Positions 15,919 through 23,768 of a DNA stretch of 45,166 nucleotides are shown here, in pieces. Source of the DNA: Bordetella parapertussis (GTDB lineage Bacteria > Pseudomonadota > Gammaproteobacteria > Burkholderiales > Burkholderiaceae_C); contig CAMDKD010000023.1 in the NCBI GenBank assembly GCA_945901125.1, positions 1-45,166 of the forward strand, given 5' to 3'. Position numbers and translations under genes: made by a program. How positions within the stretch are numbered: the first letter of the stretch is position 1; every line of letters begins with the position of its first letter. The notes beneath the pieces are model-generated. The model saw nothing but the letters and a program-made list of their open reading frames with translations. It was not told the DNA's origin and did no database searches.

Positions 15919-17625
15919 CTATGTCTGAATTACTTTAATCACTTCCGGCGTCAGCGCTTGTATGGCCTGGTAATTGGTCAAAAACACCTGGCCGCTCAAG
16001 TGCTGCAAAAACTCGGTGCGATGCAATTTATCCATCACCGGCCCCTTGATTTCCGACAAATGCAAGGCGATGCCTGCATCGTTCAAGCGCTGCGCAATCG
16101 CTTCCAGACTTTCCATGGCGCTGGCGTCTATGTCGTTGACCGCAGAGCATTGCAGCAGCACGTGTTTCAATTCTGGGCGTGTGGCTACCTCGGCGTTGAC
16201 CCGGTCTTCAATGCCGCGTGCGTTGGCGAAAAACATGCTCGCGTCCACGCGCAAACACAGCAGGCGCGGGCTGACTTGCACATCGTGACGAAGCACATTG
16301 CGGAAATGCTCGGTGCCCGGCACCAGGCCGACGGTGGCGATGTGCGGCCGGCTGGCGCGCCATAAAAACAAAGCCAGTGACACGGCCACACCGGTGACCA
16401 AACCTTGTTCGACGCCGACCAGTAAAGTTGCCATCAGCGTGGCGCTGACCGCGATGAAGTCTGGTTTGGAAAACACCCAGGTCTGTTTGAAGATGCTCAG
16501 GTCGACCAGCGACAACACCGCCACGATGATGGTGGCCGCCAGTGTGGCCTGCGGCAAGTAATACAAGGCCGGGGTCAACAGCAGCGAGGCCAGCGTGATG
16601 CCGACAGCAGTAAACACGCCGGCGGCTGGCGTGACGGCACCGGCATCAAAGTTCACCACCGACCTGGCAAAACCGCCGGTCACCGGAAAACCGCCGGTGA
16701 ATGCAGCCGACAAATTGGCCGCGCCCAGCGCCACCAGTTCCTGGTCGGGTTCTATGCGCTGGCGGCGTTTGGCGGCCAGCGTCTGGCCGACCGACACTGA
16801 TTCGACAAAGCCCACCACACTTATCAACAGCGCGGGTACCAGCAGTTCCTGCCACAGCGCCAGATCCCACAACGGCGCAGTCAAAGGGGGTAATCCTTGC
16901 GGCACCGTGCCCACGAGCTTCATGCCCTGGCCTTGCCAGTCGAGTTGCCAGGCCAGCAGCGTGGTCAAGGCAATTGCAGCCACCGGTCCGGCTTTGGCCG
17001 TCATGTCAGCGGCGCGCGCCTGTAGCCCCCAACTGATCAGCAGCGGTTTCAGGCCTTTGCGTACCCAGAATAAAAATACTGTGACAGCAATACCTACCGC
17101 CAGCGTCAGCGTGTGCGTGTGCGAGATTTGCTGGGTTAATGCGCTCAGCAGGTCGACAAAGTTGTGTCCTTCGGCTTTGACGCCCATCAATGTTTTCAAC
17201 TGGCTGGCGGCGATCAGCAAGCCCGAGGCGGAAATGAAGCCGGAGATCACCGGGTGGCTCAGAAAATTCGCCAGAAAACCCAGGCGCAGCAAACCCATGA
17301 GCAACAACATGCCGCCGGATAAAAATGCCAGCGTCATGGCGACTTGCCAGTAAGCGTGCGTCCCAGCGGCGGCGTGTTCGGCAACAGCGGCTGCCGTCAT
17401 CAAGGACACCACGGCCACCGGCCCCACGGCCAAGACGCGGCTGCTGCCTAGCAAGGCATACAAAAGCAGCGGTGCCACGCTGGCATACAAACCCACCTCG
17501 GGCGGCAAGCCTGCAAGCAAGGCATAGGCCAGACTTTGCGGAATCAGCATGACGGTGACGATGACAGCCGCCACCATGTCGCTGCTGAAACTTTGTTTGT
17601 TGTAGCTGCGGCCCCAGTCCAGCAC
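15919..17625 (-). CDS. SulP-family inorganic anion transporter with STAS domain
   Basis: A 568-aa membrane protein of the SulP/SLC26 family, moving sulfate or another small anion across the inner membrane. The N-terminal part has the family motif 'AAVIVTVMLIPQSLAYALLAGLPPEVGLYAS'. About ten further hydrophobic segments follow, and the C-terminal STAS domain (from about 440) has 'LLQCSAVNDIDASAMESLEAIAQRL'. The GTG at 17625 is used as start, but the reading frame stays open upstream to the TGA of pmpB at 17701 and encodes RVWLPSLPVLDW-like residues that resemble the usual N-terminal 'WLP' segment, so the true start may be a rarer codon further up. It is the fourth gene of the leftward bigR operon. 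Sulfate export or uptake linked to sulfur oxidation is inferred. Confidence 0.9.
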   Translation of the reverse strand: MLDWGRSYNKQSFSSDMVAAVIVTVMLIPQSLAYALLAGLPPEVGLYASVAPLLLYALLGSSRVLAVGPVAVVSLMTAAAVAEHAAAGTHAYWQVAMTLAFLSGGMLLLMGLLRLGFLANFLSHPVISGFISASGLLIAASQLKTLMGVKAEGHNFVDLLSALTQQISHTHTLTLAVGIAVTVFLFWVRKGLKPLLISWGLQARAADMTAKAGPVAAIALTTLLAWQLDWQGQGMKLVGTVPQGLPPLTAPLWDLALWQELLVPALLISVVGFVESVSVGQTLAAKRRQRIEPDQELVALGAANLSAAFTGGFPVTGGFARSVVNFDAGAVTPAAGVFTAVGITLASLLLTPALYYLPQATLAATIIVAVLSLVDLSIFKQTWVFSKPDFIAVSATLMATLLVGVEQGLVTGVAVSLALFLWRASRPHIATVGLVPGTEHFRNVLRHDVQVSPRLLCLRVDASMFFANARGIEDRVNAEVATRPELKHVLLQCSAVNDIDASAMESLEAIAQRLNDAGIALHLSEIKGPVMDKLHRTEFLQHLSGQVFLTNYQAIQALTPEVIKVIQT

Positions 17626-17700
17626 TGGCAGCGAGGGCAGCCAGACTCTGAGCGAAGAATGCGTTTGATGTTTCAGAACATATCCTGTGTGACGCCAGCT

Positions 17701-18165
17701 TCAGTGCGGGTTAAGTTCAGCTTTGCGAGGCGCATGTATGAAGCGGTCCATCAACTCAAAACCGACCATGCCTGCCAGCATGGCAAGGACGAAGATGAAG
17801 GCTTTGGGCTGACCTGAGGCCATGGACACCAGCGCCGGGCCGGGACAAAACCCGGCCAGGCCCCAACCGGCGCCGAACAACAAACTGCCGATGATCAGCG
17901 GTTTGTCAATCTGGTTCTTGGCAGGTAAGCGCAGCATGCCGCCAAGGAAATTGGTGGTGCGCTTTTTGGCCAGCGTAAAGGCAAAAAAACCAACCGCTAT
18001 GGCCCCGCCCATGACCAAGGCCAAAGACGGATCCCACAGGCCGAAAAGGTCTAGAAAACCGGTGACTTTGCCCGGGTCGGTCATGCCCGAAAGTATCAGC
18101 CCCAAGCCGAACAAGAGCCCGACCAGAAATTCGCTGACGCGGTGAAGAATGCTGTTTTTAATCAC
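17701..18165 (-). CDS. pmpB: YeeE/YedE-family (DUF6691) sulfur-compound transporter subunit, PmpB-like
   Basis: A 154-aa polytopic protein of four to five membrane segments. Family marks are 'LVGLLFGLGLILSGMTDPGKVTGFLD' and 'LIIGSLLFGAGWGLAGFCPGPALVS', the latter with the conserved Cys in GFCPGPA thought to relay sulfur. It forms a pair with the gene 10 bases upstream. PmpA/PmpB-type YeeE/YedE proteins move thiosulfate, sulfite or persulfidic sulfur over the inner membrane, and their genes commonly sit in BigR-regulated operons. The direction of transport is unknown. Confidence 0.88.
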   Translation of the reverse strand: MIKNSILHRVSEFLVGLLFGLGLILSGMTDPGKVTGFLDLFGLWDPSLALVMGGAIAVGFFAFTLAKKRTTNFLGGMLRLPAKNQIDKPLIIGSLLFGAGWGLAGFCPGPALVSMASGQPKAFIFVLAMLAGMVGFELMDRFIHAPRKAELNPH

Positions 18166-18175
18166 GGCTGTTTCC

Positions 18176-18613
18176 TTAAATGATGTGACGAACCAGATAA
18201 ACGGTGACGAAGCCCGCGCCCATGAAAGACAGCGTGGCCACCAGCGAGCGCGGCGACATGCGCGACAAACCGCAGATACCGTGGCCGCTGGTGCAACCCG
18301 AGGCGTAGCTTGTGCCTATGCCGACCAGCAGGCCGGCCAGGATCACGCTCAATTCAGTCGCATCTATGCGAGGAGTAGACGCAAAGCCAGCAGGTGCCAG
18401 TGCGTTAAACACCAGCGGGGCGGCGAACATGCCGAGCAAAAAAGCCACCCGCCAAACGCTGTCGCCGGCCTTGGGTGGCAGAAAGCCGCCCAGAATGCCG
18501 CTGATGCCGAGGATGCGACCGTTGAGCAGAATAAACATGGCCGAAGCCACGCCTAAGAGAACGCCGCCGCTGAGCGAGGCCCAGGGGGTGAAATGCAACC
18601 AATCGAGATTCAT
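18176..18613 (-). CDS. pmpA: YeeE/YedE-family sulfur-compound transporter subunit, PmpA-like
   Basis: A 145-aa membrane protein with 'LSGGVLLGVASAMFILLNGRILGISGILGG' at the N-terminus and 'LVGIGTSYASGCTSGHGICGLSRMSPRSLVATLSFM' towards the C-terminus. The GCTSGHGICG motif with two cysteines is the diagnostic sulfur-relay signature of YeeE/YedE transporters. Its ATG overlaps the stop of the ArsR regulator as ATGA, so expression is coupled to the repressor. Together with PmpB it forms a two-chain version of the single-chain thiosulfate transporter. Confidence 0.9.
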   Translation of the reverse strand: MNLDWLHFTPWASLSGGVLLGVASAMFILLNGRILGISGILGGFLPPKAGDSVWRVAFLLGMFAAPLVFNALAPAGFASTPRIDATELSVILAGLLVGIGTSYASGCTSGHGICGLSRMSPRSLVATLSFMGAGFVTVYLVRHII

Positions 18614-18939
18614 GCTTTGTCTCCTGTGTCGGGTTCACAAAATTGCTGGTACATCACCGCCATGACCGCCAATGCCTGCGGGCTGGAGATTTGGTAATAA
18701 ATATTTTTGCCGTCACGCCGGGTGGTGACGAGTTCTTCTTCGCGCAAAACGGTGAGTTGCTGCGACAACGTGGGCTGCATGATGCCCAAAATTTCTTCGA
18801 GTTCGCCGACGCGTTTTTCGCCCAACGACAACTGGCACAGCAGCATGAGTCGGTCCGGGTTGGACATGACTTTCATCAACCGCGAGGCCAGCGCAGCCGA
18901 GGCTTTCATTTTTTCAAGGTCAAAGGTAAGGGCTTGCAT
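18610..18939 (-). CDS. bigR: ArsR-family persulfide-sensing repressor (BigR/SqrR-like)
   Basis: A 109-aa winged-helix ArsR protein. The core is 'MKVMSNPDRLMLLCQLSLGEKRVGELEEILGIMQPTLSQQLTVLREEELVTTRRDGKNIYYQIS'. Cys35 (in MLLCQL) and Cys101 (in QQFCEP) are 66 residues apart, exactly the spacing of the redox pair of BigR (42/108) and SqrR (41/107), which form a disulfide or tetrasulfide with persulfides and release DNA. The start at 18939 has AGGAAATC upstream; an earlier in-frame ATG at 19005 would lie inside the operator and is rejected. It is the first gene of the leftward operon and probably controls itself and the divergent persulfide-dioxygenase/sox genes through the palindrome at 18979-19009. 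Confidence 0.92.
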   Translation of the reverse strand: MQALTFDLEKMKASAALASRLMKVMSNPDRLMLLCQLSLGEKRVGELEEILGIMQPTLSQQLTVLREEELVTTRRDGKNIYYQISSPQALAVMAVMYQQFCEPDTGDKA

Positions 18940-18976
18940 GTAGTGATTTCCTGAGCTTTGGGGAGTGGATGTGAAA

Positions 18977-19011
18977 AGTATATTGACAAATAGTTTGTTT
19001 GTCAATATATT
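18977..19011. promoter_or_regulatory. BigR-type operator with two overlapping divergent sigma-70 promoters
   Basis: TATATTGACAAA (18979-18990) and TTTGTCAATATA (18998-19009) form a perfect 12-bp inverted repeat with a 7-bp spacer. Each arm holds a consensus TTGACA. Rightward: TTGACA 18983-18988, 17-bp spacer, TATATT 19006-19011. Leftward: TTGACA at 19005-19000, 17-bp spacer, TATACT at 18982-18977. Both promoters have a perfect -35 and ideal spacing and share almost the same 35 bases. A repressor bound to the palindrome would block both, and the two polymerases cannot bind together. The repressor gene itself lies immediately leftward. Confidence 0.85.
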
Positions 19012-19039
19012 ATATAAAAACTAATTCACAAGGATGTCC

Positions 19040-19915
19040 ATGACCACAGTCGCTAATCAGCCCCAAGTCCACGGTATGTTCGACCCGGCCACCTGGACAG
19101 TAACTTATGTGGTGTATGAAAAACCGGGTTCCGCCTGCGCCATCATTGACTCGGTGTTGGACTATGACCCCAAGTCCGGGCGCACCAGCCATGCCAGCGC
19201 CGACAAAACCATTGCCTTTATCAAGGCCAACGATTTGAAGTTGGAATGGATTTTGGAAACCCATGCCCATGCCGACCATTTGTCTGCCGCGCCGTATTTG
19301 AAACAGCAACTCGGCGGCAAAACCGGCATTGGCGATCAGATCACCGGCGTGCAAAAGGTGTTCAAAGGCATCTTCAATATGGAGAGCAGTTTCAAGCTCG
19401 ACGGCTCGCAGTTCGACCATTTGTTCGCTGACGGCGAAACCATTCACATAGGTAATATCAGCGGCCACACCTTGTTTGTCCCTGGCCACACACCGGCTTG
19501 CGTGGCGTATCAGTTCGGTGACGCGGTGTTTGTGGGTGACACCATGTTCATGCCGGATGTGGGCACGGCGCGCTGCGATTTCCCCGGCGGCGACGCCAAG
19601 ACTTTGTACGCCTCGACCCGCAAAATTTTGAGCCTGCCATCTGCTACCCGTTTGTTCATGTGCCACGATTACCCGCCAAATGACAGACCCGTGGTGTTTG
19701 AAACCACGGTGGCTGAACAGCGCGCCAAAAACATACATGTGCACGACGGCATCAGCGAAGCCGAGTTTGTCGATATGCGCACCAAGCGCGATGCCACGCT
19801 GGAAATGCCGGTGCTGATACTGCCGGCGGTGCAAATCAATATCCGTGCGGGCGAGTTGCCACCCAAGGAAGACAACGGAATCTCCTACGCCAAAATTCCT
19901 TTGAATGCACTTTAA
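19040..19915 (+). CDS. MBL-fold persulfide dioxygenase-like protein (Blh/ETHE1-like)
   Basis: A 291-aa metallo-beta-lactamase-fold protein. The metal motif THAHADH lies at residues 74-80, followed by 'FVPGHTPACVAYQFGDAVFVGDTMF' and 'RLFMCHDYP', which supply the remaining His and Asp ligands for a mononuclear iron. It resembles ETHE1/Blh persulfide dioxygenases, which oxidise glutathione persulfide to sulfite. The ATG at 19040 is preferred over that at 19034 because AAGGA (19030-19034) has a good 5-base spacing to the former. It is the first gene rightward of the BigR operator and precedes soxC by 32 bases, so sulfite formed here and the sox system would be co-expressed. Confidence 0.9.
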   Translation: MTTVANQPQVHGMFDPATWTVTYVVYEKPGSACAIIDSVLDYDPKSGRTSHASADKTIAFIKANDLKLEWILETHAHADHLSAAPYLKQQLGGKTGIGDQITGVQKVFKGIFNMESSFKLDGSQFDHLFADGETIHIGNISGHTLFVPGHTPACVAYQFGDAVFVGDTMFMPDVGTARCDFPGGDAKTLYASTRKILSLPSATRLFMCHDYPPNDRPVVFETTVAEQRAKNIHVHDGISEAEFVDMRTKRDATLEMPVLILPAVQINIRAGELPPKEDNGISYAKIPLNAL

Positions 19916-19947
19916 AGCCGCTTCTGATTAAGTAAAAAGGCAAGTCC

Positions 19948-21300
19948 ATGGATGTAAACCCGCTGGCAGGCAGCGTTGTCAAAGCACCCGAGCATTTTCT
20001 GAGCCCGTCAGACTTGCAAAGCCTGCGCGCCAGCGACAGCAGCGGGCGGCGCGATTTTCTGGCCCGTGCGTTTGCGGCGGCAGGGGCTGTCGGCACCAGC
20101 GCAGTTGCATACGCGCAAACCAAGCAGGCAGAGGGCGAAGCGGAGATATTGAACCTGCCGGCGCACACCATTGGTCTTGGTCAAGGCGTGGTTGCCAAGC
20201 CTTATGGCCAGCCTTCGCAGTTTGAAGCCAATGTACAGCGTCGCCAAAGTCCGGGCTTGACTCAAACCACGCAAGCCTCGGTGTCGTTCGCGCCTTTGCA
20301 ATCGCTGTTCGGTATTGTCACGCCCAGCGGTTTGCATTTCGAGCGGCATCACCAGGGCTGGTGGGACATAGACCCGACCAAACACCGTTTCATGGTCAAC
20401 GGCCTGGTCAAAACCCCGCGCGTATTCACCATGGACGACTTGATGCGGCTGCCGTCTGTCTCGCGTTTTCATTTCATCGAATGCGGCGCCAACACCGGCA
20501 TGGAATGGGGCAACGTGGCCGTGCCCACGGTGCAGTACACGCACGGCATGTTGTCTTGCAGCGAGTTCACCGGCGTGCCCTTGATACATGTGTTGAACCA
20601 GTGCGGTGTCGATTTGAAAACCGCGCAGTTTGTGCTGGCCGAGGGCGGCGACGGTTCCTCCTTGACCCGCACCATTCCCATGTCGCTGGTCACCTCAGGC
20701 GAAGTGCTGCTGGCCTACGGTCAAAACGGCGAAATGCTGCGTCCCGAAAACGGTTACCCGCTGCGACTGGTGGTGCCCGGCGTGCAAGGGGTCTCTTGGG
20801 TCAAATACCTCAGACGCATCAAAGTCGGCGACAAGCCCTGGGCGACCAAAGACGAAGCCGTGCATTACATGGACTTGATGCCCGACGGGCAGCACCGCCA
20901 GTACAGCGGCATACAGGAATGCAAATCGGTGGTGACCACGCCCTCAGGCGGTCAGTTGCTGCAAGGCAAAGGTTTTTACAACATCACCGGGCTGGCGTGG
21001 TCTGGCAAAGGCGCGATCAAAAAAGTCGATGTGTCGGTGGACGGCGGCATCAACTGGAAACCGGCGCGCATGGAAACACCGGTGATGCGCAAATGCTTGA
21101 CGCGTTTCAACATGGATTGGGTATGGGATGGCAAGGCTTGCATCATCCAAAGCCGAGCCAGCGACGACACCGGTTATGTGCAACCGACTTTGGTGCAACT
21201 GCGCGCGGTGCGCGGCACACGATCCATTTATCACAACAACGCCATTCAATCCTGGCTGGTGCAAGAAAGCGGCGAGGTGAAAAATGTGCAAACCACGTAA
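19948..21300 (+). CDS. soxC: SoxC, sulfane dehydrogenase molybdopterin subunit
   Basis: A 450-aa sulfite-oxidase-family protein. A Tat signal with the twin arginines at 34-35 (SGRRDFLARAFAAAGAVG) directs it to the periplasm. The Mo-ligand Cys179 is in FIECGANTGMEWG. 'GLVKTPRVFTMDDLMRLPS', 'EVLLAYGQNGEMLRPENGYPLRLVVPG' and the C-terminal dimerisation domain 'GKGAIKKVDVSVDGGINWKPA' follow the family pattern. SoxCD oxidises the sulfane sulfur bound to SoxY, so its presence predicts complete thiosulfate oxidation to sulfate without sulfur globules. The last 17 bases overlap soxD. Confidence 0.96.
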   Translation: MDVNPLAGSVVKAPEHFLSPSDLQSLRASDSSGRRDFLARAFAAAGAVGTSAVAYAQTKQAEGEAEILNLPAHTIGLGQGVVAKPYGQPSQFEANVQRRQSPGLTQTTQASVSFAPLQSLFGIVTPSGLHFERHHQGWWDIDPTKHRFMVNGLVKTPRVFTMDDLMRLPSVSRFHFIECGANTGMEWGNVAVPTVQYTHGMLSCSEFTGVPLIHVLNQCGVDLKTAQFVLAEGGDGSSLTRTIPMSLVTSGEVLLAYGQNGEMLRPENGYPLRLVVPGVQGVSWVKYLRRIKVGDKPWATKDEAVHYMDLMPDGQHRQYSGIQECKSVVTTPSGGQLLQGKGFYNITGLAWSGKGAIKKVDVSVDGGINWKPARMETPVMRKCLTRFNMDWVWDGKACIIQSRASDDTGYVQPTLVQLRAVRGTRSIYHNNAIQSWLVQESGEVKNVQTT

Positions 21301-22081
21301 ATATTTGCTTGCCGCGCTGTGTGGCTTGTTTTCATTGTCGGCGCTGACACAGACGACTTTGTACCCCGGTGTTGGTCGCAATGCGACATCGGCTGAAGTG
21401 GCGAAGTGGGACATCGATGTGCGCCCGGACTTTGCTGGCCTACCCAAAGGCCAGGGCACGGTGGCGCAAGGTCAGGTCATATGGGAAGCCAAATGCGCCG
21501 CTTGCCATGGCGTGTTCGGTGAGTCCAACCAAACCTACAACCCGATCAGCGGCGGCGTGCAAGCGCAGGATCTGGTCAGCGGGCACGTGGTCAATTTGCA
21601 GGACAAGGCTTACCCGGCGCGCACCACCTTGATGAAACTCGCCACGGTGTCAACGCTGTGGGATTACATCAACCGCGCCATGCCTTGGTACGCGCCCAAG
21701 ACCCTTAGCACTAACGAGGTTTACGCGGTGACCGCCTTTGTGCTGCACTTGGATGGCATCGTTGCAGATGATTTTGTGTTGAACGAAAAAACCATCATGC
21801 AAGTCCAGCAGCGCATGCCTAACCGGGATGGCATGAACACGCGCCACCACCTGTGGCCGGGCAATGAATTCGGCGGATTGGCGGCACCCGATGTGTCCAA
21901 CGTGGCCTGCATGTCGGCATGCAAAACCGAAGTCAGCATCACGTCCTCTTTGCCTGAACACGCGCGGGACGCACACGGCAATCTCGCAGATCAAAACCGC
22001 CTCGTCGGCCAGCAAAAAGGCGTGAACACTTTGCGTAAAGAGAAAACACCGCGCACTTGTGCAAAGTCAGAGAACTGCTGA
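21284..22081 (+). CDS. soxD: SoxD-type cytochrome c, short single-haem form
   Basis: A 265-aa exported cytochrome. After a signal peptide (MCKPRKYLLAALCGLFSLSA), a class I domain carries the haem motif CAACH at 71-75 and a likely axial Met133 in RAMPWYAP. Typical dihaem SoxD proteins have a second cytochrome domain; here the C-terminal part has only the pair Cys209/Cys213 in CMSAC, followed by Lys instead of His, and then a polar tail ending CAKSENC. It takes electrons from SoxC. It starts inside the end of soxC, so the two are coupled. The role is firm from position; the single haem is read directly from the sequence. Confidence 0.9.
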   Translation: MCKPRKYLLAALCGLFSLSALTQTTLYPGVGRNATSAEVAKWDIDVRPDFAGLPKGQGTVAQGQVIWEAKCAACHGVFGESNQTYNPISGGVQAQDLVSGHVVNLQDKAYPARTTLMKLATVSTLWDYINRAMPWYAPKTLSTNEVYAVTAFVLHLDGIVADDFVLNEKTIMQVQQRMPNRDGMNTRHHLWPGNEFGGLAAPDVSNVACMSACKTEVSITSSLPEHARDAHGNLADQNRLVGQQKGVNTLRKEKTPRTCAKSENC

Positions 22082-22148
22082 CACGCCATAAACCCGCCCG
22101 TCGGCTAGCCACGGGTGTCAAACACTGAAATCGAAAAGGAAACACTGT

Positions 22149-22604
22149 ATGCAAACACGACGTGAAGTATTAAAGCGCAGTGGCATGGTCGCCGCCCTGT
22201 TGCTCGGGGCAGGATTGTTGCCGGGCGCAGCGCTGGCCTATCAAAAAAATGCGTTTGAAGCCAAGAGCATGGAGGACGCGTTCAAAGCCCTGGGTCTGCC
22301 CATGCCGGTGGAAAGCGCAGAAGTCATGCTGACCGCGCCTGATATCGCTGAAAACGGTGCGGTGGTGCCTATGACCATGGCCAGCAGTTTGAGCGGTGTG
22401 AAAAAAATGCTGTTGCTGGTTGAAAAAAATCCTTCGCCTTTGATTGCCCAGTTCATGGTCAATCCTGCGGTGGATATCCAGTACCAGACGCGTGCCAAGA
22501 TGGGCGAATCCTGCGACGTCTACGCTGTAGCAGTGATGGCGGACGGCAAAACTTTCTTCGCCCGAAAAGAAGTCAAGGTCACACTCGGCGGTTGCGGCGG
22601 TTAA
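22149..22604 (+). CDS. soxY: SoxY, sulfur-carrier protein
   Basis: A 151-aa periplasmic carrier. The Tat signal starts MQTRREVLKRSGMVAALLLG. The C-terminus is VTLGGCGG, with Cys149 on the swinging arm that binds the sulfur substrate during the Sox cycle. The body has the immunoglobulin-like strands seen in SoxY ('VPMTMASSLSGVKKMLLLVEKNPSPLIAQF'). It sits 67 bases after soxD and 24 before soxZ, its heterodimer partner. Confidence 0.96.
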   Translation: MQTRREVLKRSGMVAALLLGAGLLPGAALAYQKNAFEAKSMEDAFKALGLPMPVESAEVMLTAPDIAENGAVVPMTMASSLSGVKKMLLLVEKNPSPLIAQFMVNPAVDIQYQTRAKMGESCDVYAVAVMADGKTFFARKEVKVTLGGCGG

Positions 22605-22628
22605 TTCGATCAATCAAGGAGACACAAT

Positions 22629-22940
22629 ATGGCAGATCCGATGCGCATACGCGCACAAGCCGCAGGTTCGAAAATCAATGTACGCGTGTTGATGAGCCAT
22701 GAGATGGAGTCAGGCCAGCGCAAAGATGTCAACGGCGCACCTATTCCCGCTTGGCACATACAGGAGGTCAGCGCTACGCATAACGGCGCTGAGGTATTGA
22801 GCGCCGAATGGGGCCCGGGTGTATCCAAAAACCCGTACCTGCAATTCACTGTCAAAAACGGCAAAGCGGGTGACAAGATCAGCGTCACCTGGAAAGACAA
22901 CAAAGGCGAAAGCCGCACCGACGAAGCCACGGTGAGTTGA
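22629..22940 (+). CDS. soxZ: SoxZ, SoxY-binding protein
   Basis: A 103-aa protein, 'MADPMRIRAQAAGSKINVRVLM' then 'HEMESGQRKDVNGAPIPAWHIQEVSATHNG', 'WGPGVSKNPYLQFTVKNGKAGDKISVTWKDNKGESRTDEA'. This is the typical SoxZ length and motif order. It has no signal peptide, as expected, because SoxZ is exported bound to SoxY through the Tat pathway. One base separates its stop from the soxA start. Confidence 0.96.
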   Translation: MADPMRIRAQAAGSKINVRVLMSHEMESGQRKDVNGAPIPAWHIQEVSATHNGAEVLSAEWGPGVSKNPYLQFTVKNGKAGDKISVTWKDNKGESRTDEATVS

Positions 22941-22941
22941 T

Positions 22942-23751
22942 ATGGGCGTTCATGTATTTCCGCGCATGGCTTTATTGGTGCTCGCAGTGTGGGTCAGTGC
23001 GCCGGCTTTGGCGCAAAAAACCGCCAGCGACAGCATCGCCGAATACCGCGCCATGTTGCAAGACGGTAACCCGGCCGATTTGTTTGAGGCCAAAGGCGAA
23101 GACTTGTGGAAACAAGTGCGCGGGCCGAACAAAGTCTCGCTGGAGAAATGTGATCTTGGCAAAGGCCCCGGCGTGGTCAATGGTGCCTGGGTAGAGATGC
23201 CTCGCTACTTTGCCGACACACAACAGGTGCAAGACTTGGAATCGCGTTTATTGACCTGCATTGAAACACTGCAAGGTTTTGACGCGCAAACCATACGCAA
23301 CACGCCCTATGGCAAAGACGAGCAGGCCAACATCACTGCCTTGGCCACCTGGGTGGCGTCGCTTTCCAAAGGCATGGCATTCAAACTGCCGCAAGCGCAC
23401 GCCGAAGAAAAACGTTTGTTCGAATTGGGCCGGCAATTGTTTTACTACCGCGCAGGCAGCCACGATTTTTCCTGCGCCACTTGCCACGGCCAGGACAACA
23501 AACGCATTCGTTTACAAGACTTGCCCAATCTCACTACCAACGCTGGTGCCGGACTTGGCTTCGGCGCCTGGCCGGCTTACCGCGTGTCCAACGGGCAAAT
23601 GTGGAGCATGCAATTGCGCTTGAACGACTGCTACCGGCAACAGCGTTTTCCGTACGCACAGTTCGGCACCGAGGCAGGCATTGCGCTGTCGGTGTTCATG
23701 GGTGTGACCGCCCAAGGCGTGGAAACCACGGCGCCTTCCATACGCCGCTGA
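22942..23751 (+). CDS. soxA: SoxA, L-cysteine S-thiosulfotransferase haem subunit (monohaem type)
   Basis: A 269-aa exported cytochrome with the signal peptide MGVHVFPRMALLVLAVWVSAPALA. Only one haem motif is present, CATCH at 178-182, with Cys230 (LNDCYRQQR) at the place of the cysteine that ligates the haem and carries sulfur in SoxA. The N-terminal domain keeps Cys70 and Cys106, likely a disulfide, where dihaem SoxA has haem 1. SoxAX joins thiosulfate oxidatively to SoxY Cys149. Loss of the first haem is known in other SoxA proteins and does not abolish function. Confidence 0.95.
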   Translation: MGVHVFPRMALLVLAVWVSAPALAQKTASDSIAEYRAMLQDGNPADLFEAKGEDLWKQVRGPNKVSLEKCDLGKGPGVVNGAWVEMPRYFADTQQVQDLESRLLTCIETLQGFDAQTIRNTPYGKDEQANITALATWVASLSKGMAFKLPQAHAEEKRLFELGRQLFYYRAGSHDFSCATCHGQDNKRIRLQDLPNLTTNAGAGLGFGAWPAYRVSNGQMWSMQLRLNDCYRQQRFPYAQFGTEAGIALSVFMGVTAQGVETTAPSIRR

Positions 23752-23768
23752 GCGCAAACGGATAAAAC

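Noticed and set aside
19010..19834. Minus-strand open frame of 274 codons opposite the persulfide dioxygenase-like gene
   Set aside because: No family features; the plus strand carries all MBL-fold motifs in the same span.
20361..21347. Plus-strand open frame of 328 codons overlapping soxC in another frame
   Set aside because: Arg-rich chain lacking any motif; soxC motifs are complete in the other frame.
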